Positions 25,244 to 34,789 of a stretch of 64,000 nt of DNA are shown piece by piece. The stretch is taken from NCBI GenBank assembly GCA_013697915.1, contig JACCVY010000247.1:88911-152910 (forward strand), written 5' to 3'. Position numbers and translations under genes: made by a program. The stretch comes from Blastocatellia bacterium (lineage in GTDB: Bacteria; Acidobacteriota; Blastocatellia; Pyrinomonadales; Pyrinomonadaceae). Position 1 is the first letter of the stretch; each line of letters starts with the position of its first letter. The notes below the pieces were generated by a model. It saw only the letters and a program-made list of their open reading frames with translations. It did not search any database and was not told the DNA's origin.

Positions 25244-26023
25244 ATGTCCATCCTGATCGCCGAAGACAACGTGGCCCAGCGCCACTACCTGAAAGAAATT
25301 CTCGAAAAAGAATTTCCGACACACGCGCCCGTGGTTGAAGCTGCCGATGGCGAAGAGACGGTGAAGCTGGCGCTTGAAGGCAAGCCGGAGCTTTGCATTC
25401 TCGACATTCAGATGCCCAAGCTTTCCGGGGTGAAGGCCGCGCGCGCAATCTGGCGCGACTTCCCGACCGCGCGAATAATCTTCTGGACGCAGTTTCCGCA
25501 CGAGATCTACATCAACGAAATTCGCAAGATTGTGAAGTCAGTCGATCCGCCTCCGGCTTACGGCTTTATTCATAAAAACAATCCTGAATCGCGTTTCCTT
25601 CGTTTTGTCGCTGCCGTGCTTGAAGACGGCGCGGACATGATCGATCCGGCATTCAAAGATTCCTTCAAACGCCCGCTGCTTACCGAGTTTGAATCAGAAG
25701 CGCTTTACTACCTCGCGCTCGGCTTGTCGAACTGGGCCATCGCGCGCAAGTGTTCGCTAAGTCTGCGCGGCGTCGAGAGTCGTCTCGCCACTCTCTATGA
25801 AAAACTTTTCATGTCGCTTGCCGAAGGCACCGAGCACGAGGCTTATGAAAAGCTGGCCTACAACGTGCGCACGCGCGCCTTCTTCGAAGCTTTGCGTCGC
25901 GGCTTGCTGAATAATGATGAACTGGAAAAAGCCGCGGAAGATTTAGAGGCCTGGATCGAACGCGATCAGAAAAAGTTTGCAGAAGAGCAAAAGCGGGAAG
26001 AGGCGAAAACGCGGAAACGTTAA
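25244..26023 (+). CDS. Response regulator with receiver and helix-turn-helix domains
   Basis: The start MSILIAEDN places the receiver Asp pair at the usual positions; a 4-codon longer ATG start exists. The phospho-acceptor is Asp54 in CILDIQMPK, and a Lys is present in FIHKNNP. After the receiver (about 1-125) comes a LuxR/FixJ-like helix-turn-helix: LTEFESEALYYLALGLSNWAIA. A charged C-terminal helix (KKFAEEQKREEAKTRKR) follows. The stop overlaps the start of the sensor kinase gene (TAATG), so the two are translationally coupled and form a two-component pair. The HTH is more degenerate than in NarL, so DNA binding is probable, not certain. Confidence 0.85.
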   Translation: MSILIAEDNVAQRHYLKEILEKEFPTHAPVVEAADGEETVKLALEGKPELCILDIQMPKLSGVKAARAIWRDFPTARIIFWTQFPHEIYINEIRKIVKSVDPPPAYGFIHKNNPESRFLRFVAAVLEDGADMIDPAFKDSFKRPLLTEFESEALYYLALGLSNWAIARKCSLSLRGVESRLATLYEKLFMSLAEGTEHEAYEKLAYNVRTRAFFEALRRGLLNNDELEKAAEDLEAWIERDQKKFAEEQKREEAKTRKR

Positions 26024-29000
26024 TGTTTGCTCAACGTTCATTGTTCGTCATCTTGCTGCTCTCTGCCATCTGCCTACTGCCTGCTGCTTTCTCTTCAGCA
26101 CAAAACGAAGCGGGACAATCACAACCGTCTCCATCGCCATTACCTTCCCCCTCGCCGTTGCCCTCGCCGTCACCGACGCCTCTAACCGGTCTGCATCAAT
26201 GGGGCGCGGTAACGCTGTTTCATGGTCTGCCATCGGATCGAGTGCGCGCGATCACGCAAGGACTCGACGGCATGATGTGGTTCGGAACGGAAGCGGGTCT
26301 CGCAAGATTCGATGGTCGTCGCATGCAAACGATCAACGACGCGCAAATGCCGCAGGGTCGAGTACTTTCTCTCTTGACTGATGCGAACGGCGCGCTTTGG
26401 GTGGGAACAGACAACGGCGCGGCGCGTATCTTGAACGGCAGAGTCGATGCGGTGAAAGAGCTTCAAGGCCAGACCATCAATGCGATCATCGAACCGGAAA
26501 ACGGCCATCTGCTGATGGCCAGCGAACAAGGCATGGTCTATGAATGCCGCACAAACAGCAGTGCGTTCCAGATAAAACAACTTCTCGCCAAGCCGCTTGA
26601 AAGCGCGGACAAAGACAAGCCCGGCGCTTTACCACTAACGAGTCTCACAATCGCCAACAACAAGCTATTAGTCGGTTCGCTCAGCCGTGGTTTGCTGGCG
26701 ATTGAAAACAATTCGGCCACAGAGATGCAGGCGCGGCGGCCGGCCTTTTTTGTGCGCGCGTTGGCCACCGATGCGCGCGGGCAATTGTGGGTGGGAACCA
26801 GGAGCCGGAAAGATCAGCAGGCCTTGCATTCGGAGGATGGCTTTTCAGAAATGGCGAGCGCCGGAACGGTGACGAGAACGGTGGTCGCATTGCGTCCCGG
26901 CCGCGCTGACGACATGTGGGTAGGAACTGACGGTCGCGGCGTATTCTATTTTCCCGCTTCCAGAAAAAGTGTGAACCTCACGTTTGACGGCACTGAGGGC
27001 GGCCTGCGTTCGGATCATATATTCGCGATCTTTGTCGATCGCGAGGATGTAGTCTGGTTTGGCACCGATCGCGGCGTTAGCCGTTACGACCCGAACTCTC
27101 CGCGAGTTGAAAATATTGGCGACAACGCGGAAAGCAATTTTGTGCGCACGCTGTATCAAGCTTCCAGCGGTCACGTTTTGGCGGGCACAAATCGCGGCTT
27201 GTTTGTTTACGATCCGAAGGCCGCGCGTTGGAATTCAATCAGCGACCTTTCGCGCAACATTATTTATTGCATTGCCGAAGACGACGCCGGGAGATTGCTA
27301 ATTGGCTCGGCGGCGGGATTCTTCGTCGGTCCAAAACTGACGGGCGACCTGCAGCTCGAATCGCAAACTTTCGCGCGCATCGAGATTAGTTCCGGCGCGG
27401 CCGATGCAATTGGCAGCATTCGCGCGATAGCGCGTTTTCGCGGCGCTACTTATCTCGCCAGCTATGGTCGCGGCCTCGAACGCTTTGCGGACAATCGCGT
27501 GACCAGCGTCTGGCCCAACGATGCCAACAACAGCCGTGAAATAATCAGTCTGTTTGCTGATGGCGACCTAAGACTATTGCTGGGGACGAGCAAGGACGGT
27601 GTGCTTAGTTTCGACGGCGCACAAGCGAGCAGCGAGCCGGAGTTTGCAAAACTAAACAACATAACCGTGCGCTCGATCACTCAAACAGCAGCGCAGACAC
27701 TTTGGTTTGCTACCAGTCGCGGCGTGTTTCTTTGTCGCGCCGGCAACGATTGTGTTGCCGCGGCCACAGGCTATGAAGCACGTTTTTTGCAGCGAGGGTC
27801 AAACGAGAAAGATAACGCCGTGTGGTGCGCGACGACTGCAAGCGGCCTTTTGAAAATCTCACTTGACGACAAACTCGATGCGCCGCTCGTCTCCCAACTT
27901 GATGCCGAGCAGGGCTTGCCTTCGCAGAATGCTTTCACCGTGCTGCCGCTGACGGGAGCGGATGGACGCGCATCATTATTGGTTGGCACCAGCCGCGGCA
28001 TTGCGCGTTTCGCACCGGACACTTTCGCGCCCACAGTCTACGCTGCGCGCGTCATTAGCAAACGGGTCCACTCGCCTGCAGAATTGCAGTCGGGTATTTA
28101 TCTCGAATACCCGCAGAACGGTTTGTTACTCGATGTAGCAGCCATTAGCAGCCGAACTTTTCCGGAGCAGTTTCAATATGCGTTCACGTTGACGAATGCA
28201 AAAGGCGAACTGATCAAACAGAAAGTTTCGCATGAATCGCAATTCGCGATGGAGAGTTTGTCGCCGGGCAAATATCGCGTGACCGCCCGTGCTTTCAGCC
28301 GGGACCTCGTCTCGTCTGAACCACTGTCATTTGAATTGACGATTGCGAAAGCGCCTTTCCCATGGACCTCAACAGCGCTTGCGATCCTGTTGACGCTTGC
28401 TCTGCTGGCATTGTTTTGGGCGATCGAAGAACGGCGCAGGATCGCAAGAACAAGCGCGGCATTGGTCACCGCAAATCGTGAACTCGCAGATGCGCGTTTG
28501 AATCTCGCCAACGAAGCCGAGCGCGAACGACGCCGTATTGCTCGGGACCTTCACGATCAAACGCTGGCTGACTTGCGACATCTGATGTTGATGAGTGATC
28601 AGTCGGTTGCAGACGGACGCCCGTCTCCAGGCGCGGATACGTTGCGCACCGAGATAGAATCCATCTCGCAGGAAGTGCGCCGCATCTGCGAGGACCTCAG
28701 TCCGTCGGTGCTACAAAATGTTGGTTTTGCCGCGGCGCTTGAGTTTGCTTTGTCACATGCGGTGCAGGACGCGCCGGCAGAACGAAAGTTTGAGTACGAA
28801 TTTGTCTGCGACGATGCGCTGGAAGAGCAAGTGCAATTAACGCCGAACGTGCAGATGCAAATCTATCGTATCGTGCAGGAGGCCTTGAACAACATTTGCC
28901 GTCATTCGGGCGCGAGCCGTGTAAAGATGCACGTGGGTGTTACGGCGAACAGCGATTTTGAGTTAACGATCACTGATAATGGTCGGGAGTTTGATCCCGC

Positions 29001-29151
29001 GCGGGAAACGCGCAAGGAAGGTCGGGGTCTGGCAAACATGCGCGCTCGCGCGAGTTTGATCGATGCGAAGATTAGTTGGGAAAAACTGGAGGGCGCTGGA
29101 ACTGTTTTTACTTTGCAGCTCAAAAGAGCGGGGGCAAGCCACCCTTCCTGA
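26023..29151 (+). CDS. Propeller sensor histidine kinase
   Basis: This 1042-residue kinase has a signal peptide (MFAQRSLFVILLLSAIC...), then a Pro-Ser-rich linker (SPSPLPSPSPLPSPSP). A large periplasmic sensor of two-component-regulator propeller repeats (GLPSDRVRAI, DGMMWFGTEAGLARFDG, GALWVGTDNGAAR, DMWVGTDGRGVF and others, about 45-690) is followed by a Y_Y_Y-like domain ending near 775. One membrane helix lies near 783-805. Then comes a HisKA_3 region with the phospho-acceptor His844 in ARDLHDQTLADLRH, and a HATPase with QEALNNICRHSGAS, DNGREFDP and GRGLANM. The C-terminal AGASHPS is encoded by a dispersed repeat whose TGA is the stop. The hydrophobic core of the signal peptide is encoded by heptamer-like CTGCCTACTGCCTGCTG sequence. 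Confidence 0.93.
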   Translation: MFAQRSLFVILLLSAICLLPAAFSSAQNEAGQSQPSPSPLPSPSPLPSPSPTPLTGLHQWGAVTLFHGLPSDRVRAITQGLDGMMWFGTEAGLARFDGRRMQTINDAQMPQGRVLSLLTDANGALWVGTDNGAARILNGRVDAVKELQGQTINAIIEPENGHLLMASEQGMVYECRTNSSAFQIKQLLAKPLESADKDKPGALPLTSLTIANNKLLVGSLSRGLLAIENNSATEMQARRPAFFVRALATDARGQLWVGTRSRKDQQALHSEDGFSEMASAGTVTRTVVALRPGRADDMWVGTDGRGVFYFPASRKSVNLTFDGTEGGLRSDHIFAIFVDREDVVWFGTDRGVSRYDPNSPRVENIGDNAESNFVRTLYQASSGHVLAGTNRGLFVYDPKAARWNSISDLSRNIIYCIAEDDAGRLLIGSAAGFFVGPKLTGDLQLESQTFARIEISSGAADAIGSIRAIARFRGATYLASYGRGLERFADNRVTSVWPNDANNSREIISLFADGDLRLLLGTSKDGVLSFDGAQASSEPEFAKLNNITVRSITQTAAQTLWFATSRGVFLCRAGNDCVAAATGYEARFLQRGSNEKDNAVWCATTASGLLKISLDDKLDAPLVSQLDAEQGLPSQNAFTVLPLTGADGRASLLVGTSRGIARFAPDTFAPTVYAARVISKRVHSPAELQSGIYLEYPQNGLLLDVAAISSRTFPEQFQYAFTLTNAKGELIKQKVSHESQFAMESLSPGKYRVTARAFSRDLVSSEPLSFELTIAKAPFPWTSTALAILLTLALLALFWAIEERRRIARTSAALVTANRELADARLNLANEAERERRRIARDLHDQTLADLRHLMLMSDQSVADGRPSPGADTLRTEIESISQEVRRICEDLSPSVLQNVGFAAALEFALSHAVQDAPAERKFEYEFVCDDALEEQVQLTPNVQMQIYRIVQEALNNICRHSGASRVKMHVGVTANSDFELTITDNGREFDPARETRKEGRGLANMRARASLIDAKISWEKLEGAGTVFTLQLKRAGASHPS

Positions 29152-29336
29152 CTTCGAGACTATTCTAATTGTTAGTGCAGACGAAGCTTGAGGGACCTTC
29201 AGTGAAGAACTAAGCCGCTCTTCCTGACTTCGAGACCATTCTACTTATTGGTGCAGATGAAGGTTGAAGGGCTTTCAGGGAAGAAGAAGTATTAACTCAG
29301 ATTGTCTCAAGGTCAGGAAGGGCGGCTTGCCCCCGC
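29127..29336. repeat. Dispersed-unit inverted pair with an extra half unit
   Basis: Left arm 29127-29152 (AGCGGGGGCAAGCC...CTGAC) lies in the kinase 3' end and right arm 29311-29336 (GGTCAGGAAGGGCGG...CCCCCGC) lies just before psuG. A partial unit (CTTCCTGACTTCGAGAC) sits at 29220-29236, and the segments after the two units (29160-29210 and 29237-29300) are themselves diverged copies of each other. This looks like a nested or duplicated insertion. Confidence 0.75.
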
Positions 29337-29361
29337 CGACTTGAGCTGGGCAAATCGAAAA

Positions 29362-30267
29362 ATGGATAATTCGTTTTTTAATCTCAGTCCGGAAGTCGAA
29401 TCAGCGATTTCATCAAAAGAGCCAATCGTTGCGCTTGAGTCAACCGTCATCGCGCACGGCCTTCCACGCCCGCAAAATCTCGCCACGGCGCGCCGGCTTG
29501 AAGAAATTGTTCGCGCAGCAGGCGCAATGCCGGCAACGATTGCGATCCTCGATGGCAAACTCCGGGTTGGACTAACAGAAGAACAAGTTCGCTTCATCGC
29601 TGAAAACAACGACATCAAGAAAGTCAGCATTCGCGATCTGCCAATCGCTGTCGCGCAGAAGTGGAATGGCGCAACGACGGTGGCGACCACGAGTTGGATT
29701 GCTCAACGCGCCGGCATCGAGGTCTTTGCTACCGGCGGTATTGGTGGCGTACATCGCGGCTCGTTGCCGGATATTTCCGCCGACTTGGCGGCGCTCGCTT
29801 CGACGTCGATCATTGTTGTTTGCTCCGGCGCCAAGATCGTTCTTGACCTGGCCGCGACGCGCGAATGGCTTGAGACCAACGGCATCACAGTGGTCGGTTA
29901 CGGCTGCGACGAAATGCCCGCATTCTATTCGCCAGGCAGCGGCTTGCCAGTTGACGTTTCAGTTGATGGTCCATCCGACGTCGCGCAACTTTTTCGCGCG
30001 CAGCAGGGATTGGAGCTGGATCGCGCATTGTTGGTAACTGTTCCAGTGCCCGCGGAATTTGCAGTCCCGGCTGATCAGTTGCAGCAAACGCTTGCTGCCG
30101 CTTTGAAGCAAGCGGAAGCGCAAAGCGTTTCCGGACGGGAGTTAACACCGTTTCTGTTGTCGCGCATGGCCGAAACCAGTAAAGGGGCCACGCTGAGAGC
30201 CAACATCGCGTTGCTCGAAAACAACGCGCGCGTGGCCGCAGAAATTGCCTACACGCTTTCAGCGTAA
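29362..30267 (+). CDS. psuG: Pseudouridine-5'-phosphate glycosidase
   Basis: This 301-residue enzyme reversibly splits pseudouridine 5'-phosphate to uracil and ribose 5-phosphate. The start MDNSFFNLSPEV was chosen; a 20-residue in-frame extension is translated repeat. Family marks: VALESTVIAHGLPRPQN, PATIAILDGKLRVGL, KVSIRDLPIA, GATTVATTSW, FATGGIGGVHRG and GYGCDEMPAFY. No pseudouridine kinase (psuK) is adjacent. Confidence 0.95.
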   Translation: MDNSFFNLSPEVESAISSKEPIVALESTVIAHGLPRPQNLATARRLEEIVRAAGAMPATIAILDGKLRVGLTEEQVRFIAENNDIKKVSIRDLPIAVAQKWNGATTVATTSWIAQRAGIEVFATGGIGGVHRGSLPDISADLAALASTSIIVVCSGAKIVLDLAATREWLETNGITVVGYGCDEMPAFYSPGSGLPVDVSVDGPSDVAQLFRAQQGLELDRALLVTVPVPAEFAVPADQLQQTLAAALKQAEAQSVSGRELTPFLLSRMAETSKGATLRANIALLENNARVAAEIAYTLSA

Positions 30268-30354
30268 TAATCCGGGACTGGTTGAGCAGGATTAACTGCG
30301 AAGCGCGGGGTGTGTTACTCTATGCGCCCAATCATCAAGCAGCAGGAGGAAATC

Positions 30355-30510
30355 ATGGCGGACCAAAAAGAGAAACAATGCAAAAACCCGGTGTGCACCT
30401 GTCCACCCCAACCCGACGGCAAGTATTGCAGCGCCTCATGCGAAGGCGCAGGCAAGACTCTTGAACTTGATTGCGATTGCGGCCATCCGGACTGCCAAGG
30501 AAACTTCTGA
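30355..30510 (+). CDS. Small metallothionein-like protein
   Basis: A 51-residue protein with eight cysteines (9, 14, 16, 25, 29, 40, 42, 47) and one His (44), arranged as CxxxxCxC...CxxxC...CxCxHxxC-like spacing, as in bacterial BmtA-type metallothioneins. Start at MADQKEKQ follows AGGAGG at a good distance; a longer frame from 30310 lacks such a site. It would bind Zn, Cd or Cu in the cytoplasm as a buffer. It stands alone between psuG and a convergent TPR gene. Confidence 0.85.
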   Translation: MADQKEKQCKNPVCTCPPQPDGKYCSASCEGAGKTLELDCDCGHPDCQGNF

Positions 30511-30534
30511 TTATTTTCCGGATTCAGCGTAGGC

Positions 30535-31332
30535 TCACTTCTGATGTTTCGCGATGAGAATCGCCAGGCGGTTCGCTGCAAGTGGATCAAGCTGGAGCAG
30601 TTTTTCTTTCTGCTCCAGCGCCTTCTCAGTATTGCCCAAAACCAAATAACTGATTCCGAGATTGTAATAGAACGAAGGGTTATCAGGCCGCAGACTGATA
30701 GCCTTTTCGTGAAGCGCAATGGCTTCACGCGTTCGACCCGATTTCGCAAAGGTTACGGCCATGCCGTCGTAACCGAGATCGTAATCGGGATGATCGCGCA
30801 TCAGCACACGGTAAACAAACTCGGCGTATTGCAATTGGCCCATCTGGCTGTAGCTGAGGCCCATGTTGAATTGCGCAATAAGCAGATTGCGATCGAGTTG
30901 GGTGGCCCGCTGAAAAGCTGTGACCGCCTGCGAGTATTGTTTTAGATACGCGAGCGCTTCACCCAGGTTGTTGTAAGCTTCCGCAGAATTCGGTTCGAGC
31001 AGGATGGAGTGCTGAAACGCGTTCACAGCATCAGTGTACTTTTTGAACTGTAGATAGACGGTGCCGGCGTTGAAGTACGCCAGGGCCGCACTTCTGGGCG
31101 CTTGTTTACTTAACGCTACTACCTGGCGATAAGCGCGGATCGCATCATCGTAATGACCCTCTTCCTGCGCCGTCTGTGCGACGCTCATTAAACGCTCAAC
31201 TTCGTTGGCTGCGTCGTTTTGCTGTTGCGCGGCCACGCCACCCGCTACGATCGCCAGAATAAAGAGGAGTGCCGGCAACCGAGCCAGTGCGACTCTTATG
31301 TAACCATTGAAATTTGTAGAATGTGCAACCAT
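30535..31332 (-). CDS. Exported tetratricopeptide-repeat protein
   Basis: The ATG at 31332 gives MVAHSTNFNGYIRVALARLP and a hydrophobic signal segment (LLFILAIVAGGVAAQQQ). The 265-residue protein then has about six TPR units, for example YDDAIRAYRQVVALSKQ, AYFNAGTVYLQFKKY, AYNNLGEALAYLKQYSQAV and FYYNLGISYLVLGNTEKAL. It is probably a periplasmic or membrane-anchored scaffold. There is no lipobox Cys. Function is not predictable beyond that. Confidence 0.8.
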   Translation of the reverse strand: MVAHSTNFNGYIRVALARLPALLFILAIVAGGVAAQQQNDAANEVERLMSVAQTAQEEGHYDDAIRAYRQVVALSKQAPRSAALAYFNAGTVYLQFKKYTDAVNAFQHSILLEPNSAEAYNNLGEALAYLKQYSQAVTAFQRATQLDRNLLIAQFNMGLSYSQMGQLQYAEFVYRVLMRDHPDYDLGYDGMAVTFAKSGRTREAIALHEKAISLRPDNPSFYYNLGISYLVLGNTEKALEQKEKLLQLDPLAANRLAILIAKHQK

Positions 31333-31426
31333 TCGCAAATCGCGTCGTCTTGACTAAATAACCAACCAATCACGCCAAATGTTTCCGCATCCTCGCCTGT
31401 TGTCGTTTTAACAATCTGATTTTCAA

Positions 31427-32128
31427 TCAGCTCCCAGCTAGTTGCAAAAACTCCGCGGCCAAACGCGGGCCCGTTCCTTCATCTTCGTGTTTGAAAAATA
31501 CAAAAGTCTCGTTCCAATTCTGCTCCCGAATCCGCGTTAGCCAATCCTTCAAATGCTCTTCTGAATACAACACGCGCCGCAGACGCAGATAACCCCAATC
31601 CGCTGTCTTGTCGATGTGCGTCGCCGGCAAATCATCGGTATCGGAAATGCAAAGCGCACAATTTCTCGCTCGTAACAGCGCCAGCACGTCATCGTCGAAC
31701 CAGGTGGGATGACGAAACTCAAAAGCCGCGCGCGGCTGAGAGGGCAGTTCGCCAAGAAAGGTTTCCAGCCGCGGCAAATCTTTTTTCATATTGGGCGGTA
31801 GTTGGAAAAGTACCGCGCCAAGTTGATCTTCCAGCATGGCGGCAATGTCCAGGAAATACTTTGCATCGTCGCCCACTTCTTTCAGTCGCTTAAAATGAGT
31901 GATGCGTTGCGGCGCCTTGAGCGAGAAGCGAAACGTTTTCGGCACCTGCTCTTTCCAATTTTCGAGCGTGCTCTTTTGCGGCAAGCGGTAGAAGGTGGCA
32001 TTTATCTCAACCGTGCTCAGGCGCTCGGAATAAAAACGCAGCATTTCTTTCGCGGGAATCTTTTCGGGATAGAAACTTCCTTTCCATTCTTTATAGCTGT
32101 AACCGCTGGTGCCGACGTGGAGATTCAT
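31427..32128 (-). CDS. DUF72 family protein
   Basis: A 233-residue TIM-barrel-like protein of the DUF72/YecE family: MNLHVGTSGYSYKEWKGSFYPE at the N-terminus, EINATFYRLP, FRFSLKAPQRITH, AAFEFRHPTWF, CISDTDDLP and FVFFKHEDEGTGP. The family is widespread and its biochemical role is not established. It is transcribed divergently from acetyl-CoA synthetase. The ATG at 32128 starts the conserved region; a TTG four codons earlier is possible. Confidence 0.9.
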   Translation of the reverse strand: MNLHVGTSGYSYKEWKGSFYPEKIPAKEMLRFYSERLSTVEINATFYRLPQKSTLENWKEQVPKTFRFSLKAPQRITHFKRLKEVGDDAKYFLDIAAMLEDQLGAVLFQLPPNMKKDLPRLETFLGELPSQPRAAFEFRHPTWFDDDVLALLRARNCALCISDTDDLPATHIDKTADWGYLRLRRVLYSEEHLKDWLTRIREQNWNETFVFFKHEDEGTGPRLAAEFLQLAGS

Positions 32129-32277
32129 AGGAGGGATCAAGGCAGTCTAACTGCATCAGTTAACCGAGCTTTGCCGTCATAGTGCTGGTAACCCGTTGTC
32201 GCGTCAAGTGCTTCTGTGGTACACAAGCGGCACAGATACTGACGACGTAATTAATTCCGCGAGCACGAGCAAGGTCT

Positions 32278-34230
32278 ATGTCTACAGTCACAAACATCGA
32301 ATCGCTACAGCGCGAAGATCGGGTCTTTCCACCGCCGCCAGAATTCTCGGGAAAAGCTTACGTCAAATCGATGGCCGAGCTGGAAAAGCTTCGCGCAGAG
32401 GCGAGCGCTGATCCGGAAAGCTTCTGGGCGCGTATGGCCGAAGAGCTGCACTGGTTTAAGAAGTGGGACACGGTGCTAAACTGGAAACCGCCCCATGCTG
32501 AATGGTTCGGAGGCGGGCGCATCAATGTTTCCTACAATTGCCTCGATCGCCATCTGCAAACGTGGCGGCGCAACAAGGCGGCGTTGATCTGGGAAGGCGA
32601 GCCGGGCGACGCACGGACTTTAACTTACCAACAGCTTCACACCGAAGTCTGCAAATTCGCAAACGTTCTTAAAGGCGCGGGAGTGGAGACGGGTGATCGC
32701 GTCGCGCTTTACATGCCGTTAATTCCCGAGTTGGCAATATCGATGCTGGCCTGCGCGCGCATCGGGGCCACTCATTCGGTCATCTTCGGCGGCTTCTCGA
32801 GCGCTGCCTTGGTCGATCGCATCAACGACGCAAGTTGCAAACTTGTCGTAACGTCAGATGGCGGCTGGCGGCGCGGCAAGGAAGTGAAACTGAAACCTGC
32901 GGTTGATGAAGCACTAAAACAAACTCCTTCCGTCAAGAACTGCATCGTCGTACGGCGCACCGGCGAGCATATTAATATGCAGCCCGGCCGCGATCACTGG
33001 TGGCATGAGTTGATGGCCAATGCAGCTTTAACCTGCCCGGCTGCCGAGTTGGACAGCGAGCATCCGCTTTACATTCTGTACACTTCGGGAACCACCGGAA
33101 AACCGAAAGGCATTCTGCACACGACTGCCGGTTATTTATTACAGGCACACTTGACGACAAAGTGGGTGTTCGATCTCAAGGATGAAGACGTCTACTGGTG
33201 TACCGCGGACATCGGTTGGGTGACCGGTCATAGTTACGTTGTCTATGGTCCGCTCTCAAACGGGGCCACGGTTTTGATGTATGAAGGCGCGCCAAATCAT
33301 CCCGAACCTGATCGCTTTTGGGATATAGTCGAACGTCATCGAGTTAATATTCTTTATACTGCCCCGACTGCAATTCGCGCCTTCATAAAATGGGGCGAGC
33401 AGTGGCCCCTTAAACACGATCTCTCGAGCCTGCGCTTGTTGGGCACAGTGGGCGAGCCAATAAATCCGGAAGCGTGGATGTGGTATCACCAGATCATCGG
33501 CAAAGGCGCCTGTCCGATCGTCGACACCTGGTGGCAAACAGAAACCGGTGCGATTATGATCACCCCGTTGCCGGGCGCGACGCCGACAAAACCCGGGTCC
33601 GCAACTAAACCCTTCCCTGGAATCGATGTGGCGGTGATGACGCGGGACGGACAAGAAGTCGGCGCAAACGAGGGCGGCTATCTGGTTATCAAACGCCCCT
33701 GGCCCTCGATGCTGCGGACCATCTGGGGCGACGACGGGCGTTATCGCGAGCAGTACTGGTCGCAGATTGAGAATATTTACTTTGCAGGGGATGGCGCCCG
33801 GCGTGATGAAGACGGCTACTTCTGGATCATGGGACGCATCGACGACGTGATCAATGTCAGCGGCCATAGGCTGGGAACTGCAGAAGTGGAAAGCGCGCTG
33901 GTTTCGCATGAAGCAGTAGCTGAAGCTGCCGTAGTCGCCCGTCCGGATGAATTGAAAGGCTCGGCAATCGTCGCTTTTGTAACGCTTGAAGGTTCGCACA
34001 CGCCCTCGGACCAATTGAATGCAGAGTTGCGCACGCACGTGGCAAAACAGATCGGCGCGCTGGCTCGACCTGATGACCTTCGGTTTACAGACGCGCTGCC
34101 AAAAACACGATCCGGAAAAATCATGCGCCGCTTGCTGCGCGAGATTGCAACCACCGGCTCGGTTGCCGGGGATGTCACCACGCTCGAGGATTTTTCTGTA
34201 CTCGAGAAACTAAGGACCGGCGAAGAGTAG
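32278..34230 (+). CDS. acs: Acetyl-CoA synthetase (AMP-forming)
   Basis: This 650-residue ANL-superfamily enzyme makes acetyl-CoA from acetate, ATP and CoA. Motifs: [15 protein letters not shown] (P-loop-like A3), [51 protein letters not shown] and the C-terminal catalytic Lys614 in [13 protein letters not shown], which is the site of regulatory acetylation in characterised enzymes. The length is standard. No acetyltransferase or deacetylase gene is adjacent. Confidence 0.96.
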   Translation: MSTVTNIESLQREDRVFPPPPEFSGKAYVKSMAELEKLRAEASADPESFWARMAEELHWFKKWDTVLNWKPPHAEWFGGGRINVSYNCLDRHLQTWRRNKAALIWEGEPGDARTLTYQQLHTEVCKFANVLKGAGVETGDRVALYMPLIPELAISMLACARIGATHSVIFGGFSSAALVDRINDASCKLVVTSDGGWRRGKEVKLKPAVDEALKQTPSVKNCIVVRRTGEHINMQPGRDHWWHELMANAALTCPAAELDSEHPLYILYTSGTTGKPKGILHTTAGYLLQAHLTTKWVFDLKDEDVYWCTADIGWVTGHSYVVYGPLSNGATVLMYEGAPNHPEPDRFWDIVERHRVNILYTAPTAIRAFIKWGEQWPLKHDLSSLRLLGTVGEPINPEAWMWYHQIIGKGACPIVDTWWQTETGAIMITPLPGATPTKPGSATKPFPGIDVAVMTRDGQEVGANEGGYLVIKRPWPSMLRTIWGDDGRYREQYWSQIENIYFAGDGARRDEDGYFWIMGRIDDVINVSGHRLGTAEVESALVSHEAVAEAAVVARPDELKGSAIVAFVTLEGSHTPSDQLNAELRTHVAKQIGALARPDDLRFTDALPKTRSGKIMRRLLREIATTGSVAGDVTTLEDFSVLEKLRTGEE

Positions 34231-34276
34231 TTTTTGAATTCCGTTGCATTTTGTGCCTGGTGCTTGAGACTTTTGT

Positions 34277-34330
34277 TTTGAGTTTTCAGTTTGAACTTCT
34301 GAATTCTGTCTTCTTGAATTCTGAATTCCG
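34277..34330. repeat. Heptamer-period array (GTTTTGA/AATTCTG type)
   Basis: GTTTTGA-GTTTTCA, then GTTTGAA-CTTCTGA, then ATTCTGT-CTTCTTG and AATTCTG-AATTCCG keep a 7-nt period with drifting monomer sequence. It lies between acs and the first PilZ gene. Confidence 0.6.
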
Positions 34331-34366
34331 CTTTAGCGCTTTCGTCTGACCCAGGAGTAGCAAATA

Positions 34367-34777
34367 ATGTCTCGTGATATGGAAACAGAAACTCGTTCAG
34401 GACCACGTTATCTAGTATCATTCGAAGTGCGCGCGGAGTGGGACGAGGCGGACGGATCGCACGTAGTCGTTCAGGGAACCACCGAGAATGTTGGCCCCGA
34501 AGGCACGTTGGTCCATCTGCCGCGCCAGCTTCCGGACGTCGGCAGCACGGTGCGCCTGGAGGTAGCAGGCGAGGACGGCCAGAAGTTACAGGTAATTGCT
34601 GAAGTGCTGCGTATCGAACGCAACCCGGGACATCCGCTGGCGGCGCTACAACTTCTCGGCGAGACAAACGAATGGAAGGGACTGATTTGGGAACCAGCTG
34701 CGCCGCGTGTTTCTGCGCCCGCGCGTAAGGTTGAGGATGACGACGAGGACGAAGAGGACGATGACTTCTCCAACTGA
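34367..34777 (+). CDS. PilZ-domain-like protein 1
   Basis: A 136-residue protein with an AGGAG site before the ATG. The body resembles a PilZ beta-barrel: RYLVSFEVRAEWDE at the start, TTENVGPEGTLVHLPRQLPDVGSTVRLEV, and a second half around VIAEVLRIERNPGHPLAALQL. The c-di-GMP-binding RxxxR is not obvious, so ligand binding is doubtful. The tail is acidic (VEDDDEDEEDDDFSN). It is 12 nt upstream of a second PilZ protein. Confidence 0.65.
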   Translation: MSRDMETETRSGPRYLVSFEVRAEWDEADGSHVVVQGTTENVGPEGTLVHLPRQLPDVGSTVRLEVAGEDGQKLQVIAEVLRIERNPGHPLAALQLLGETNEWKGLIWEPAAPRVSAPARKVEDDDEDEEDDDFSN

Positions 34778-34789
34778 AGGAGTTTCCCG

